64,000 nucleotides of DNA, taken from the IMG/VR virus record IMGVR_UViG_3300035181_001003, positions 24,309-88,308 of that record; one strand, written 5' to 3'. Of this stretch, positions 18,496-26,893 are shown piece after piece; within the stretch, counting starts at the first letter, position 1; each line of letters starts with the position of its first letter. Both the position numbers and the translations under genes were made by a program. A model generated the notes under the pieces. The model had not been told where the DNA came from. It ran no database searches and saw nothing but the letters and a program-made list of their open reading frames with translations. This DNA is from a virus.

Positions 18496-18856
18496 GTTCT
18501 TCTTCAAATGTTTCAAGTGTGGTGAAAACATTTTCTTCGAACAGCGTAAAGAAATCCATGTTGCTCACGATGGACTGGATTCTCTTATCGCTACCACAAA
18601 GACCTTTAGGATTGTCTGGCATACCTTCCCACCAAATGGCGCAGAAGTCATCATCCACGTCTTGCTCACCATATGAAATAGTGCTCGTTCCATCTGGAAC
18701 AAAGTGCCATGAGAGCTTGTTGTAGCAACCAGGTTCCTCGACATCAGCAACAAGTCCCTGAATCCAGAAGTAGACCTTCTTAGGGACTGACTTCAAGAGT
18801 TCTTCTGATACAGTGTCTTCAGGAAAGAAGGAATCGATTGAGGATTTTGAATTCAT
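18485..18856 (-). CDS. Hypothetical acidic protein, 123 aa
   Basis: Not recognised. It is an acidic protein with several aromatic residues (VYFWIQGLVADVEEPG; CAIWWEGMPDNPKGL). It overlaps the next gene (18073-18495) by 11 nt. Confidence 0.6.
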   Translation of the reverse strand: MNSKSSIDSFFPEDTVSEELLKSVPKKVYFWIQGLVADVEEPGCYNKLSWHFVPDGTSTISYGEQDVDDDFCAIWWEGMPDNPKGLCGSDKRIQSIVSNMDFFTLFEENVFTTLETFEEEHDR

Positions 18857-18868
18857 ACTTTTATTATG

Positions 18869-19012
18869 TTAAAGCCGTTTAATGTTTGGGAAATTTTTAC
18901 TATTTGCTCGATACCATAAGGTCTCTTGTTTAAGTCCGGTTGCTTCTGCTGCATCTCTTCTATGAGAATATTCTGTTCCATCTACTAACATTCGTCTTGC
19001 ATTTGCAGACAT
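18869..19012 (-). CDS. IENR1-like helix-turn-helix remnant, 47 aa
   Basis: The ATG at 19012 has AGGA six bases upstream. The protein contains MLVDGTEYSHRRDAAEATG followed by LKQETLWYRANSKNFP, the pattern of the intron-encoded-nuclease repeat (IENR1), a small DNA-binding motif of homing endonucleases. No nuclease domain is present. It lies just after thyA, whose T4 counterpart td carries an intron with a homing endonuclease, so it may be the tail of a lost mobile element or a stand-alone DNA-binding peptide. A longer reading from 19144 would overlap thyA and is less likely. Confidence 0.55.
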   Translation of the reverse strand: MSANARRMLVDGTEYSHRRDAAEATGLKQETLWYRANSKNFPNIKRL

Positions 19013-19067
19013 TAATTCCTGATATCGTAAATTTTCTTTCTTAAGTAATGATTTATAGGAGTAGCAG

Positions 19068-19991
19068 TCAAACTGCCATTTGATATTTGATCTCAGGGTG
19101 GTGTTTATATCCAACAACTTCAAAATCGGACATTTTAAAGTCATCTATATTTTTTATAGCTGGGTTAATTTTTAGTTCAGGAAAATCATATGGGGCGCGT
19201 GATATCTGTTCTTCTATACCATCTAAATGATTGAGATACAGATGAGTGTCTCCCAATGTCATAATTAATTCACCTACTTGCAAATTCACAACTTGGGCAA
19301 CCATATGCGTTAATATTGCATAAGACGCAATATTAAACGGCAAACCAAGTGCAACATCTACAGAGCGCATGTAGACTTGGCAAGACAGCTTGTCTGTACG
19401 AGCATTGACATGGAACTGGGCAAACATATGGCACGGTGGAAGAGCCATGTTATCCATTGCCCCAACATTGAATGCTGTTAGAACCATTCGACGTGATGCT
19501 GGTTCCTTTTTGATAGTCTCTACAATAGTCTTAAGCTGGTCGAACTGCTTTACTAGAACCTTTGCGCCATAGTAAGTGTGGCCACCTTCGGGGTGGGATA
19601 GAACATCATTGGAACCACGGAGCTCTGAGTGAGTCCAATTACGCCACTGAGTGCCATAAACACGCCCAAGATCACCAGGAAACTTAGCCTTAGGCTTCCA
19701 GTAATCGGCATTTGCGTTAGCAGTCCAGATGGTGGTGCGGCTTGGGTCACGAGTACCATAGGTAATTTCAGCAAGACGGCGTTCATCAGAACTTCCTTCT
19801 ACAAACCAAAGAATTTCACCAAGGATAGGTTTAAAGTAAGTCTGTTTGGTGGTAATCAGTGGGAATCCCTTTTCAAGGTCTCCACGAATCTGACGTCCGA
19901 AGAGTGAGCGTGTTCCTACTTTAGTGCGATCAATACGATCATCACCATTTTTCATAACGTCATTGCATAGGTCTAAGTATTGTTGTTCCAT
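19068..19991 (-). CDS. td: Thymidylate synthase (ThyA / T4 td type)
   Basis: This 307-aa enzyme converts dUMP to dTMP using methylene-tetrahydrofolate. Hallmarks are the N-terminal folate-loop GTRSLFGRQIRGDL, the catalytic Cys187 in LPPCHMFAQFHV, the phosphate-binding Arg167-Arg168, and MRSVDVALGLPFNIASYA with Asn220, the residue that selects dUMP over dCMP. It is therefore a true TS rather than a dCMP hydroxymethylase, which is encoded separately at 54629-55378. The gene is uninterrupted, with no intron. A CATAAATA late-type promoter is 25 nt upstream. Confidence 0.95.
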   Translation of the reverse strand: MEQQYLDLCNDVMKNGDDRIDRTKVGTRSLFGRQIRGDLEKGFPLITTKQTYFKPILGEILWFVEGSSDERRLAEITYGTRDPSRTTIWTANANADYWKPKAKFPGDLGRVYGTQWRNWTHSELRGSNDVLSHPEGGHTYYGAKVLVKQFDQLKTIVETIKKEPASRRMVLTAFNVGAMDNMALPPCHMFAQFHVNARTDKLSCQVYMRSVDVALGLPFNIASYAILTHMVAQVVNLQVGELIMTLGDTHLYLNHLDGIEEQISRAPYDFPELKINPAIKNIDDFKMSDFEVVGYKHHPEIKYQMAV

Positions 19992-20015
19992 ATTTTCTAT
20001 TCGTTATAGGTTTTG

Positions 20016-20023
20016 TATTTATG
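20016..20023 (-). promoter_or_regulatory. T4-type late promoter (CATAAATA)
   Basis: The minus strand reads CATAAATA about 25 nt upstream of thyA, overlapping the end of the SLOG-like gene. It is one base from the T4 late consensus. Confidence 0.4.
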
Positions 20024-20555
20024 CTGCTCTGACCAGAAATCCTCTGCGGTCTAACTCTGCGAAGGCCATGACCATAATGCAGTATGTCATGTTGTGAATA
20101 GGTCCTATTTCGGTTTCTTTGTCTCGATTACCAGCGACATTTAGAATGCCTATATCATTTGCTATGAGCCACTCAACTATCTCTAGTGTATGTTCGATAG
20201 ATGGTGGTATTTGAAGGTACGGCTTCTGATATTTTCTGTTGAGATTGTGTGTAAGCGTTACGCCAGGAGAATTGAAATTAGATGCGACAACTAAAGTGCC
20301 TTCAGCTGCAACAACATTCCATTCAGTGCGTGCATGATACGTAACACTTGAATGCTCCTTTAGACCAAACTCTGCCAGGTCGGGCCTTGGGCCGTGATGG
20401 GTGCGCCATCCATGAGGAGCATACCCACCAGTCTTTATGCCATGATCTCGTGCAGCTGTAATACCTGCTCTATCTGCCCCACACTGGCCGCCACTTATTA
20501 CCTTATGAAGTCCTCTATAATCAAATGCAAGAATCTGTGTATTTTGCAACGACAT
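20019..20555 (-). CDS. SLOG/YpsA-like nucleotide-binding protein ('putative molybdenum carrier')
   Basis: A 178-aa Rossmann-like protein with the N-terminal signature VISGGQCGADRAGITAARDH and TGGYAPHGWRT, typical of the YpsA / molybdenum-carrier group of the SLOG superfamily, which binds nucleotides or nucleotide-derived ligands. The TEWNVVAAEGTLVVAS strand matches the second half of the fold. Its phage role is unknown, and SLOG proteins often occur in NAD or nucleotide-signalling contexts. AAGGAAG lies seven bases before the ATG. It overlaps dnaJ by 35 nt. Confidence 0.75.
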   Translation of the reverse strand: MSLQNTQILAFDYRGLHKVISGGQCGADRAGITAARDHGIKTGGYAPHGWRTHHGPRPDLAEFGLKEHSSVTYHARTEWNVVAAEGTLVVASNFNSPGVTLTHNLNRKYQKPYLQIPPSIEHTLEIVEWLIANDIGILNVAGNRDKETEIGPIHNMTYCIMVMAFAELDRRGFLVRAA

Positions 20556-21159
20556 TTAATTCTTCCTTATCGTATTCATGTAATTGTTTTATATCTGGGA
20601 CTAACCTAAGGTAGCAATCACCACGCTCCGGGTCTTCTGTATTCTTCCAATAACCACCCTGCGCCAATTTCAGAATGCTATTTGCTCTGAAACCTGGGTG
20701 GATGTAAGCCTTCTTAGTGCCACCAAGAATAGGAACATCAACCCAACCACCAAGGATCATCTTGAATGGACTAAGTTTGAAGTCTTTCATGACATCACCT
20801 TTGGGATAATCATCACCCCAACGTGGAGACCATGATTCAGAAGTGATTTCAATCACAACATCATTTTCAAGAACATCGCCTGGATAAACACCGGGGCGTA
20901 TTACAAACACGCGTCCATCCAATTCCTTGATGCAGCCACTGAATGCTTCCTCTAAAGTAATTGTTATTACCTCAGTCTTAGTCTTGGTTAAAGGTGAGAG
21001 GGTTTCAAAAGCTTCTTTGATGAGCTTGAACTTCTCTTCATTTCCACCTTGCTTATCAGGGTGATATTGCTGTGCAAGCTTTCTATAAGCCTTTTGTGCT
21101 TGCTCAAAATTGGCTGAGGTGTCTATCCCTAGTAGCTTATAAGCCAGTTCAGTCTTCAT
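20521..21159 (-). CDS. DnaJ-type co-chaperone
   Basis: From the ATG at 21159 (ATGA overlap with the upstream gene) the protein begins with a J-domain: LAYKLLGIDTSANFEQAQKA and the diagnostic HPD in QQYHPDKQGGNEE. A C-terminal region resembling the DnaJ substrate-binding sandwich follows (TEVITITLEEAFSGCIKEL; LAQGGYWKNTEDPERGDCYL). There is no zinc finger, so it is a type B or CbpA-like J-protein. It would recruit host DnaK, perhaps for replication or assembly. An in-frame ATG at 21183 is possible but lacks a ribosome site. Confidence 0.85.
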   Translation of the reverse strand: MKTELAYKLLGIDTSANFEQAQKAYRKLAQQYHPDKQGGNEEKFKLIKEAFETLSPLTKTKTEVITITLEEAFSGCIKELDGRVFVIRPGVYPGDVLENDVVIEITSESWSPRWGDDYPKGDVMKDFKLSPFKMILGGWVDVPILGGTKKAYIHPGFRANSILKLAQGGYWKNTEDPERGDCYLRLVPDIKQLHEYDKEELNVVAKYTDSCI

Positions 21160-21323
21160 GCCCACAGTTTCACGATTGTCCATTCAGCTGTTTTAGAAAC
21201 GAATAGCTGCTCAAGTGCATATTGTGCATCACCCTTACTATCGAACTCAATGAGCTGTTGAGATACAGCCCGCCCACCATCAAAGCTTCCTACTGCACGG
21301 ATAACAACCAAAATCTTATACAT
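21156..21323 (-). CDS. Small hypothetical protein, 55 aa
   Basis: The ATG at 21323 follows AAGGA and is preferred over an upstream in-frame codon at 21383. The product (MYKILVVIRAVGSFDGGRA start) has a beta-strand/helix pattern with no recognised family. Its stop overlaps the dnaJ start (ATGA), so the two genes are coupled. Confidence 0.65.
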   Translation of the reverse strand: MYKILVVIRAVGSFDGGRAVSQQLIEFDSKGDAQYALEQLFVSKTAEWTIVKLWA

Positions 21324-21542
21324 ATTTGCATTCCTTATAGAGAGATTAGCATAAATCAGAGGTCTATTGTTACTGAACAACAAAGGTATTATATCATTAC
21401 ATAATCAACAACCCGGGTATATTGAAAACACCAAGAATAATTTAGTATTTCTATCTGCTAGACAACATTATGTCTGTCATTTACTCTTAGTAAGGATGGT
21501 TGGCAGTTCATTACGTTCCAAGACGTCCTGGGCACTTCACCA

Positions 21543-21580
21543 AATGCTCATCAGATAGAAAAGCAAATCTGATGAGCATT
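21543..21580 (-). terminator. Strong hairpin downstream of topoisomerase gene
   Basis: A perfect 13-bp inverted repeat (AATGCTCATCAGA / TCTGATGAGCATT) with a 12-nt loop lies 22 nt after the stop of the gp52-like gene. It is followed by a short T-containing tail on the minus strand. The about 220-base gap 21384-21601 otherwise holds no recognisable gene. Confidence 0.6.
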
Positions 21581-21601
21581 CTCAGAAAATAGCTAATACA
21601 C

Positions 21602-22981
21602 TCAAGGAATATTGGATGAGGAAAAAACTTTTAGCTCTCGAGAATACATTGCCTTAGCAGTATCTTCTTCAAGACTAGCAAGTTGTTTTCTGAACTCATC
21701 TAGTTCGTCTTCAAGCTCTTTTATTTTATCCTTAGTTAAATTCCAAAGAGCCATCGACAACAGACGGTCATACTCATTAAATTCATTTTTGATAAGGAGT
21801 TCAATCAACTCTTTCTTACCAGTATTTTTAAAGAGTACAGTATTCTTCAGATAAAAATTAATGAACCTGATTTTCATAGAGGACCAATGAATGGATTCCT
21901 TAGCATCAGCAATAAGCTTCTGACGCCGAACTTCATACTGGCTCAGGCGCCACGGGACAAATGCTTCAACTATTGCTTCAACAGAATCAAAGCGCTTTAG
22001 AACTCCATCAACATCCCAAAGAGTCAGATTTTCTGTATCACGAGAGATGAGCTTGAACTTCTTGTAAAGTTCTTCTTCAGGCAAAGCAGTCAGTGAGCGA
22101 GGAACAGTGATAGTGAAGTCGAATCCATCTTCAGTGGAACGGTCTTCCCAATCCTTGATCAACTCAGCATCTTCCATCTTGTTCAAGTGGGATTTGTATT
22201 GGTCGAGATACACTCCAACTGGAAGCTCTGTGACCTTGATGGTGGTTGAGTTAACCACTTGAAGCTTGCCAGTAATAACAACTTGCCCAGTTTCTGGATT
22301 GCGAGTGATGTTGCCACTAAATCCATTGTACCAGGGGGTCAAGGTACCAGGCTTCAGCTTCTTACCAGCCAGAACATTTAAGCACGCAGCAGCAATCTCT
22401 TTAGGATTGTATGCCATGATAACACAAGCGTGTCCAGTTCCGGTACCTTGCGCACCATTAATCAATGACAAAGGAAGGATTGGAAGATAGGTTTTTGGTT
22501 CAATCTTCTCACCATCGGTTTCATTGTGAACCAGGATGGCATCATCTGCCTTAGGAAAGAGTGCGCGAAAGAATGTAGAGAGCTTCGTCTCAATATAACG
22601 AGGAGCAGCTGCTTCAGAAGTCAAACGAGAACCAAACTGTCCTTCAGGGACAAAGAGGTTCATGTTGTTCGAACCAGGATAATCGTTTGCAAGACCAATG
22701 ATAGTTGATGTAAGGCTGCCAATGCCGTGGTGATAGTCAGTGGACGCGGCAACTGCAGCAGATAACCGCTCTACGTTTAATAGTCCAGCATTTTCTCCTC
22801 TAAGAAATGTGCCATATACTGCTTTTCGCTGAGCAGGTTTTAATCCGTCCGTCAAAAGTGGAATACTTCTAACGTTATCATATAGTGAAAATTCTTTAAA
22901 TGCCGTATTAAAAAAGTGTCGGGCTGGGATACAGCGAACCTTAAGATTGCCAGTATCAGTAGGTGTATGTTTTGTAACCAT
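21602..22981 (-). CDS. 52: DNA topoisomerase II medium subunit (gp52-like, GyrA/ParC family)
   Basis: This 459-aa DNA-cleaving subunit contains the family features LTDGLKPAQRKAVYG, DYHHGIGSLTSTIIGLA, FVPEGQFGSRLTSEAAAPRY with the catalytic Tyr129, and GTGTGHACVIMAYNPKEI. The length matches T4 gp52 (442 aa). It acts with the large subunit encoded immediately upstream at 23022-24968 to pass DNA duplexes during replication. It lacks the gyrase-type wrapping C-terminal domain, as expected for phage enzymes. Confidence 0.93.
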   Translation of the reverse strand: MVTKHTPTDTGNLKVRCIPARHFFNTAFKEFSLYDNVRSIPLLTDGLKPAQRKAVYGTFLRGENAGLLNVERLSAAVAASTDYHHGIGSLTSTIIGLANDYPGSNNMNLFVPEGQFGSRLTSEAAAPRYIETKLSTFFRALFPKADDAILVHNETDGEKIEPKTYLPILPLSLINGAQGTGTGHACVIMAYNPKEIAAACLNVLAGKKLKPGTLTPWYNGFSGNITRNPETGQVVITGKLQVVNSTTIKVTELPVGVYLDQYKSHLNKMEDAELIKDWEDRSTEDGFDFTITVPRSLTALPEEELYKKFKLISRDTENLTLWDVDGVLKRFDSVEAIVEAFVPWRLSQYEVRRQKLIADAKESIHWSSMKIRFINFYLKNTVLFKNTGKKELIELLIKNEFNEYDRLLSMALWNLTKDKIKELEDELDEFRKQLASLEEDTAKAMYSRELKVFSSSNIP

Positions 22982-23021
22982 ATAGTATTATAACCTGTTC
23001 TTTAACGGAAGTAATCTTGTA

Positions 23022-24968
23022 TTAGGCTGCTTCAACTATGAAGTCTTCAAAGTTATCGGCAGGAGTCTCGAGCCAGGCCTTACGGTCATCAGCGCGTTCT
23101 CCATTGAAAGCAAGGTCAAGAGCTTGCTTGTCATCCTGCCCATCCATTGTAATCTGGAACAGATATTGATTCAAGTTTTCCATGTATGGGATAAAGTCAT
23201 TGGTCTTTGTCGTACCCAATCCTTTATAGTAGCGATGTGACCAACCCTTTGCCTTCTGACCGTCTTTCTTTACCCAATCCTTGAATTCACGTTCAGTAAA
23301 GAACTCAATAACTTCCTTGTTCTTCAAAACAACCTTCACAACAGGAGTACGGAGGATGTGAATGAACCCAAGCTCGAACAATTCAGGCCAGAATGTATCG
23401 AATACATTCATGAGCAGACCGGCAATGTGGGAGCCGTCAACGTCAGCATCGGTGGCAAACGCAACCTTACCGAAGCGGAGTTCAGACAGAGAGTTAACCT
23501 TCTCACCGATACGAAGACCGATGATAGTCAGAATCTTCTGGATTTCATTTGGCTCAGACTTACCGTCCTTCTTCTTATCAAGTCCAAGTACTCGAGCAAT
23601 ATCCTTTTCACGGACATTCAATGGCTTACCCTTCAGAGGGAATGTACCAATGAAGTTAGTCTTACCACGAGCAGCGAACAAAGACTTAGCCGCAGAATCT
23701 CCTTCAGCCAAGAACAGAACGCACTTAGTGCGGTCCTTCTTTTCGAGAGCATCGCAGAACTTATCAACACGACGAGGGTCAGCCTTATCAGTATCCTTGT
23801 TAAGCTTGCGCAGGTCCTTCATCTGTTCCTGGTGGGCCTTAGCTTCTGCCCAATCCAGAATTGATTGGATGATCGTCGACTTGACAATCTTGTTGATCAT
23901 CTTGTCTGGAACTTCCCAGCTTGTCTTGTAATCGCTAACAGCTGAAATCATATTCTCTTTTGTCTGTGAAGAGAACTTAGGGCGATTAATGTTGGCAGCA
24001 ATGTAGACACGGAAGTGATCACGAATTTGAGCTGGGGTAACATCGATTTTGTGCTTTTTCTTAATGAACTCGCGGACAGCATTTGCAATCTGCATCGTCA
24101 CGTACAGAATATGGGTACCGCCTTGGTATGTTTCAACTGAGTTCACAAAGCTTACATGCTCAAATCCGTCGCTCGAAGAGATACCAACCTTCCAATCTGG
24201 AGTTGAATCAACAACATAGTCAGTAGCATAGAGTGCAACATAATCCTCGAAGTCTCGAATCATAATACGTTCACCATTGATATAGAACTTTACACCAATG
24301 TTACATGCAGCAGCATCAACAACCTTCTTCATCATACGAAGACGATTGCCTTCATTCAACCCTTTCAGGTTGAAGAACTCGTAATCAGGGGTAAAGGTAA
24401 TCTTTGTGCGATTCTTGTTATCAGCCTTTATGGTAGGTTCGTCACGCTCGCGCATACCCTTCCGGAAGTCTTGCTTGAACAACTTCTTACCATCACAACT
24501 TTCGATTCTGAAATGTGAAGAGAGAACATTTGTGAGGGTTGAACCTACACCGTTGGTTCCAATAAGCTGTTGATCTTCATCATCGTTGAAGTTTGAACCA
24601 GCACGAAGATTAGAGAACACTGTCTCAGCAATATACTTACCAGTTTGCTCATGAATCTGAACGGGAATTCCGCGACCGTTGTCTTGAACTGAAATGCTTC
24701 CATCATCCTCAAAGGATACACGAATAGAATCGAGTGTCTCTGGTGCTCGACGAGATTCGTCAATAGCATTATCGAGAATTTCTGAGAAGATTTTTACCAA
24801 TGCTGGGATGTAGTTGATGTCTCGCTTCACCATCTTCTTGGTTTCGAGATCATAAACCCATTCCATTGCTTGCTGTTCTGCTGTAGAACCAGCATACATA
24901 CCAGTCCGTTTACGGATGTGCTCAATTTCGTCTAGAACCTGGTACGTCTGTTTTGCGTATTTTGTCAT
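23022..24968 (-). CDS. 39: DNA topoisomerase II large subunit (gp39 and gp60 equivalent in one gene)
   Basis: A 648-aa ATPase plus TOPRIM subunit. The GHKL ATPase motifs are ILDNAIDESRR (about 63-73), QDNGRGIPV (about 95) and IGTNGVGSTLTNVLS (about 136). The TOPRIM motifs are FLAEGDSAAKSLF (about 419) and ATDADVDGSHIAGLL (about 505). In T4 this protein is divided between genes 39 and 60, but here it is a single uninterrupted reading frame. A degraded HNH homing-endonuclease gene lies just upstream on the opposite strand. Confidence 0.93.
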   Translation of the reverse strand: MTKYAKQTYQVLDEIEHIRKRTGMYAGSTAEQQAMEWVYDLETKKMVKRDINYIPALVKIFSEILDNAIDESRRAPETLDSIRVSFEDDGSISVQDNGRGIPVQIHEQTGKYIAETVFSNLRAGSNFNDDEDQQLIGTNGVGSTLTNVLSSHFRIESCDGKKLFKQDFRKGMRERDEPTIKADNKNRTKITFTPDYEFFNLKGLNEGNRLRMMKKVVDAAACNIGVKFYINGERIMIRDFEDYVALYATDYVVDSTPDWKVGISSSDGFEHVSFVNSVETYQGGTHILYVTMQIANAVREFIKKKHKIDVTPAQIRDHFRVYIAANINRPKFSSQTKENMISAVSDYKTSWEVPDKMINKIVKSTIIQSILDWAEAKAHQEQMKDLRKLNKDTDKADPRRVDKFCDALEKKDRTKCVLFLAEGDSAAKSLFAARGKTNFIGTFPLKGKPLNVREKDIARVLGLDKKKDGKSEPNEIQKILTIIGLRIGEKVNSLSELRFGKVAFATDADVDGSHIAGLLMNVFDTFWPELFELGFIHILRTPVVKVVLKNKEVIEFFTEREFKDWVKKDGQKAKGWSHRYYKGLGTTKTNDFIPYMENLNQYLFQITMDGQDDKQALDLAFNGERADDRKAWLETPADNFEDFIVEAA

Positions 24969-25011
24969 GATTGGCTTTGTGTCAACGTTGTTATAATAGA
25001 TTATAAACTAG

Positions 25012-25592
25012 CCTAATAAGGAAGTAAACTGTGAGTCGTTGAGTCGTCCTAGAAAAATTATTCAACCTGTATGTGAGATGTGCGTAGAATCAACACTTCA
25101 CTAGTGCTATAATGGGAGGTATTGTTTTCCGAGAACGTGCTCAAGTTACTGTAGAGGTAAACTTATATCTATAGGAAAATCAAAATTAGTAGATGGCCTG
25201 AAATTTTCAGTAGTATCCGCACGGAAAACTGCTATTACAAGAAAACAGAATGATGGATATTTAGAAGCAGCACAAAAGAGACTAAACACTATAAAATTTG
25301 ATGAAAATTTTTTTCTCAGAAAATAAGAGTCGGGATGACCAGACCGGTTTATCTCGAGCTCAAAGCGGAGCTAATAATGACGTACTAACTAAAACAGTTA
25401 ATAGTTAATAGTGATATTGTTTCTCCTGTGCTGCGTTCAGATTTCGAAAACTATAAAAGAGAAGTTTGGAAAATAACTAGAAAACAAAACTTAGAACAAC
25501 TTCCAAATATTGAAAAGCGAGGTCACATAAGTAAAACAAGGGTGACACCCAACGAGATATGCAGTACCATACAAAAGAAATATCTGGCGTAA
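25012..25592 (+). pseudogene. Degraded HNH homing endonuclease gene
   Basis: On the plus strand, opposite to its neighbours, conceptual translation in shifted frames gives a Cys-rich segment (IIQPVCEMCVESTLH, stop, CYNGRYCFPRTCSSYCRGK), a helical segment (VVSARKTAITRKQNDG), and finally DFENYKREVWKITRKQN...NIEKRG. The last is the hallmark run that precedes the HNH core in phage homing nucleases, but the catalytic DHI segment is gone. At least two stops and frame changes interrupt it. It fills the roughly 630-base gap upstream of the topoisomerase large subunit, a classic homing target in T4-like phages. Confidence 0.65.
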
Positions 25593-25600
25593 ACTTGAGA

Positions 25601-25876
25601 TTAGGTTACGTCAAAATGTTTACGAAGATGTTGTGCTACTTTCATAATGCCAGCCTTTTGTCCTATGTGAATACCCACATCTCGCAGAGTTTCACCTTCG
25701 GCAGGAGGTGTATCATTAAGCTGGTACCAAACCTTCTGTGTCTCTTTGAGAACTTCTTTGAGAAGCAAATTAGCAAACTTTTCTTTGTTAAAGACAGATG
25801 ACATTGCATCCCAATCTCGCTCATGAGGAACTTGATCGTAAGATTGCTCAATAAGCTTTTTTATCTTCTCGTTCAT
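25601..25876 (-). CDS. Hypothetical protein, 91 aa
   Basis: The ATG at 25876 is chosen because it follows the stop of the upstream zinc-finger gene by one base. An in-frame ATG four codons earlier lies inside that gene. The product (MNEKIKKLIEQSYDQVPHE start) is helical with a conserved-looking end (VGIHIGQKAGIMKVAQHLRK). Proteins of this type are common small phage genes of unknown function. Confidence 0.65.
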   Translation of the reverse strand: MNEKIKKLIEQSYDQVPHERDWDAMSSVFNKEKFANLLLKEVLKETQKVWYQLNDTPPAEGETLRDVGIHIGQKAGIMKVAQHLRKHFDVT

Positions 25877-25877
25877 T

Positions 25878-26015
25878 TCAACCACCATGTGTTCGTGTTA
25901 ATCCACAATGAGTGCATCGCTCTACCTGACATGCATCATCTTCATGTTCTACTTCCATTGTATGTAAGCATGAGAACTGCTTCCACCATAGAGCAAATCT
26001 TTCTTTCAAACTCAT
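25878..26015 (-). CDS. Small protein with CxxC, 45 aa
   Basis: The ATG at 26015 overlaps the stop of 26015-26197 by one base (TAATG). The product starts MSLKERFALWWKQFSCLHTM and ends with CQVERCTHCGLTRTHGG. The Cys and His residues (CTHC plus nearby C and H) suggest a small zinc-binding fold. It is embedded in a chain of overlapping genes, which supports it being real. Confidence 0.6.
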   Translation of the reverse strand: MSLKERFALWWKQFSCLHTMEVEHEDDACQVERCTHCGLTRTHGG

Positions 26016-26197
26016 TATTCTCCAAGCCTTTCCTTGATACGAGCCATAGCCATGTAGATAGCAGATTGCTCTTCAACAATCCGTCGCTCTTCATTAGTGT
26101 AGAACGATGGGGTGCAGCTATTGCTGTTCTCTACAGCTCGGCGTTGATCTTGGATATAACTAGCAAGACATTCTTCAATGAATTCGATATCGTTCAT
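26015..26197 (-). CDS. Small helical hypothetical protein, 60 aa
   Basis: Not recognised. It is helical (MNDIEFIEECLASYIQDQRR; IVEEQSAIYMAMARIKERLG). It overlaps the SpoT-like gene by 4 nt and the next small gene by 1 nt, so all are in one operon. Confidence 0.65.
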   Translation of the reverse strand: MNDIEFIEECLASYIQDQRRAVENSNSCTPSFYTNEERRIVEEQSAIYMAMARIKERLGE

Positions 26198-26637
26198 ACT
26201 ACCACCTTGAGGTTCAGACGCGTTTCAATGTCGGCATAGAACTTCATGTACTTTGCCATTCGAGCAGTGTCCTTGTTGGTAATACCCCTCAAGCGCCGGG
26301 TATCTGTGTTATGGCGGAGGTCGCATTTCTTGACCTTCATAGCATCCACACTGCCGAATACATCTGCTTGGTATTCTTCATAGGTTTGACCAGGAACTTT
26401 TGTCAAGCAGCGGATACCTTCGATGACATGTTCAGACATTCCCTCATCTCGGAGGAACTTGTAAGTCGTAGAAGTATCTTCAATGACATCGTGCCCAACT
26501 GCAATACATTGGAGTTCTTCATCATCCTCTTTGAGAGAGGACATCACTTGCAATGGATGCAAGATATAGGGGTTGCCACCTTTGTCGAACTGTCCTGCAT
26601 GGGCATTCGTTGCGATGACAATCATCTTGGAAAGCAT
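26194..26637 (-). CDS. SpoT/MESH1-like HD-domain hydrolase
   Basis: I choose the ATG at 26637, preceded by AAAGG, over a TTG ten codons earlier. The protein carries the RelA/SpoT-type HD hydrolase motifs: HAGQFDKGGNPYILHPLQV, GHDVIEDT with the metal-binding His-Asp, and KKCDLRHNTDTRRLRG. Its length of about 147 aa matches stand-alone small alarmone hydrolases (MESH1 type), which remove the 3'-pyrophosphate of (p)ppGpp. No synthetase domain is present. It may prevent the host stringent response during infection (inference). It is expressed in the operon downstream of early promoter P1. Confidence 0.8.
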   Translation of the reverse strand: MLSKMIVIATNAHAGQFDKGGNPYILHPLQVMSSLKEDDEELQCIAVGHDVIEDTSTTYKFLRDEGMSEHVIEGIRCLTKVPGQTYEEYQADVFGSVDAMKVKKCDLRHNTDTRRLRGITNKDTARMAKYMKFYADIETRLNLKVVV

Positions 26638-26650
26638 TTCACCTTTTTCA

Positions 26651-26863
26651 TCAGAATCTTCCTTCAAGTGGATGGGCTTTTACGATACCAGGATTGGGGA
26701 AACCACCGAAACCTTCACAAGGACTTTCAATGCCATCACTCTTTGGGATGAAGCCGTAGTTCTTTTGAACATATTCGACAACTTCAAAGAGGGTAGGATC
26801 ATTACCATCGAAGATAAGAGTGACCCATCCATCTAGGTAGTTCTTACTTGAATCGTAGATCAT
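26651..26863 (-). CDS. Hypothetical protein, 70 aa
   Basis: The first gene downstream of early promoter P1, with GAGGAATAA directly before the ATG. The product (MIYDSSKNYLDGWVTLIFDG; EYVQKNYGFIPKS) has a small alpha/beta pattern of unknown family. The SpoT-like gene starts 14 nt after its stop. Confidence 0.65.
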   Translation of the reverse strand: MIYDSSKNYLDGWVTLIFDGNDPTLFEVVEYVQKNYGFIPKSDGIESPCEGFGGFPNPGIVKAHPLEGRF

Positions 26864-26893
26864 TTATTCCTCAGTATCATCAATTTATGATTT

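Noticed and set aside
19068-19991. The thyA-like gene as the dCMP hydroxymethylase
   Set aside because: It has Asn220 in LPFNIASYA, which marks dUMP specificity. The true gp42 homologue with Asp at that position is at 54629-55378.
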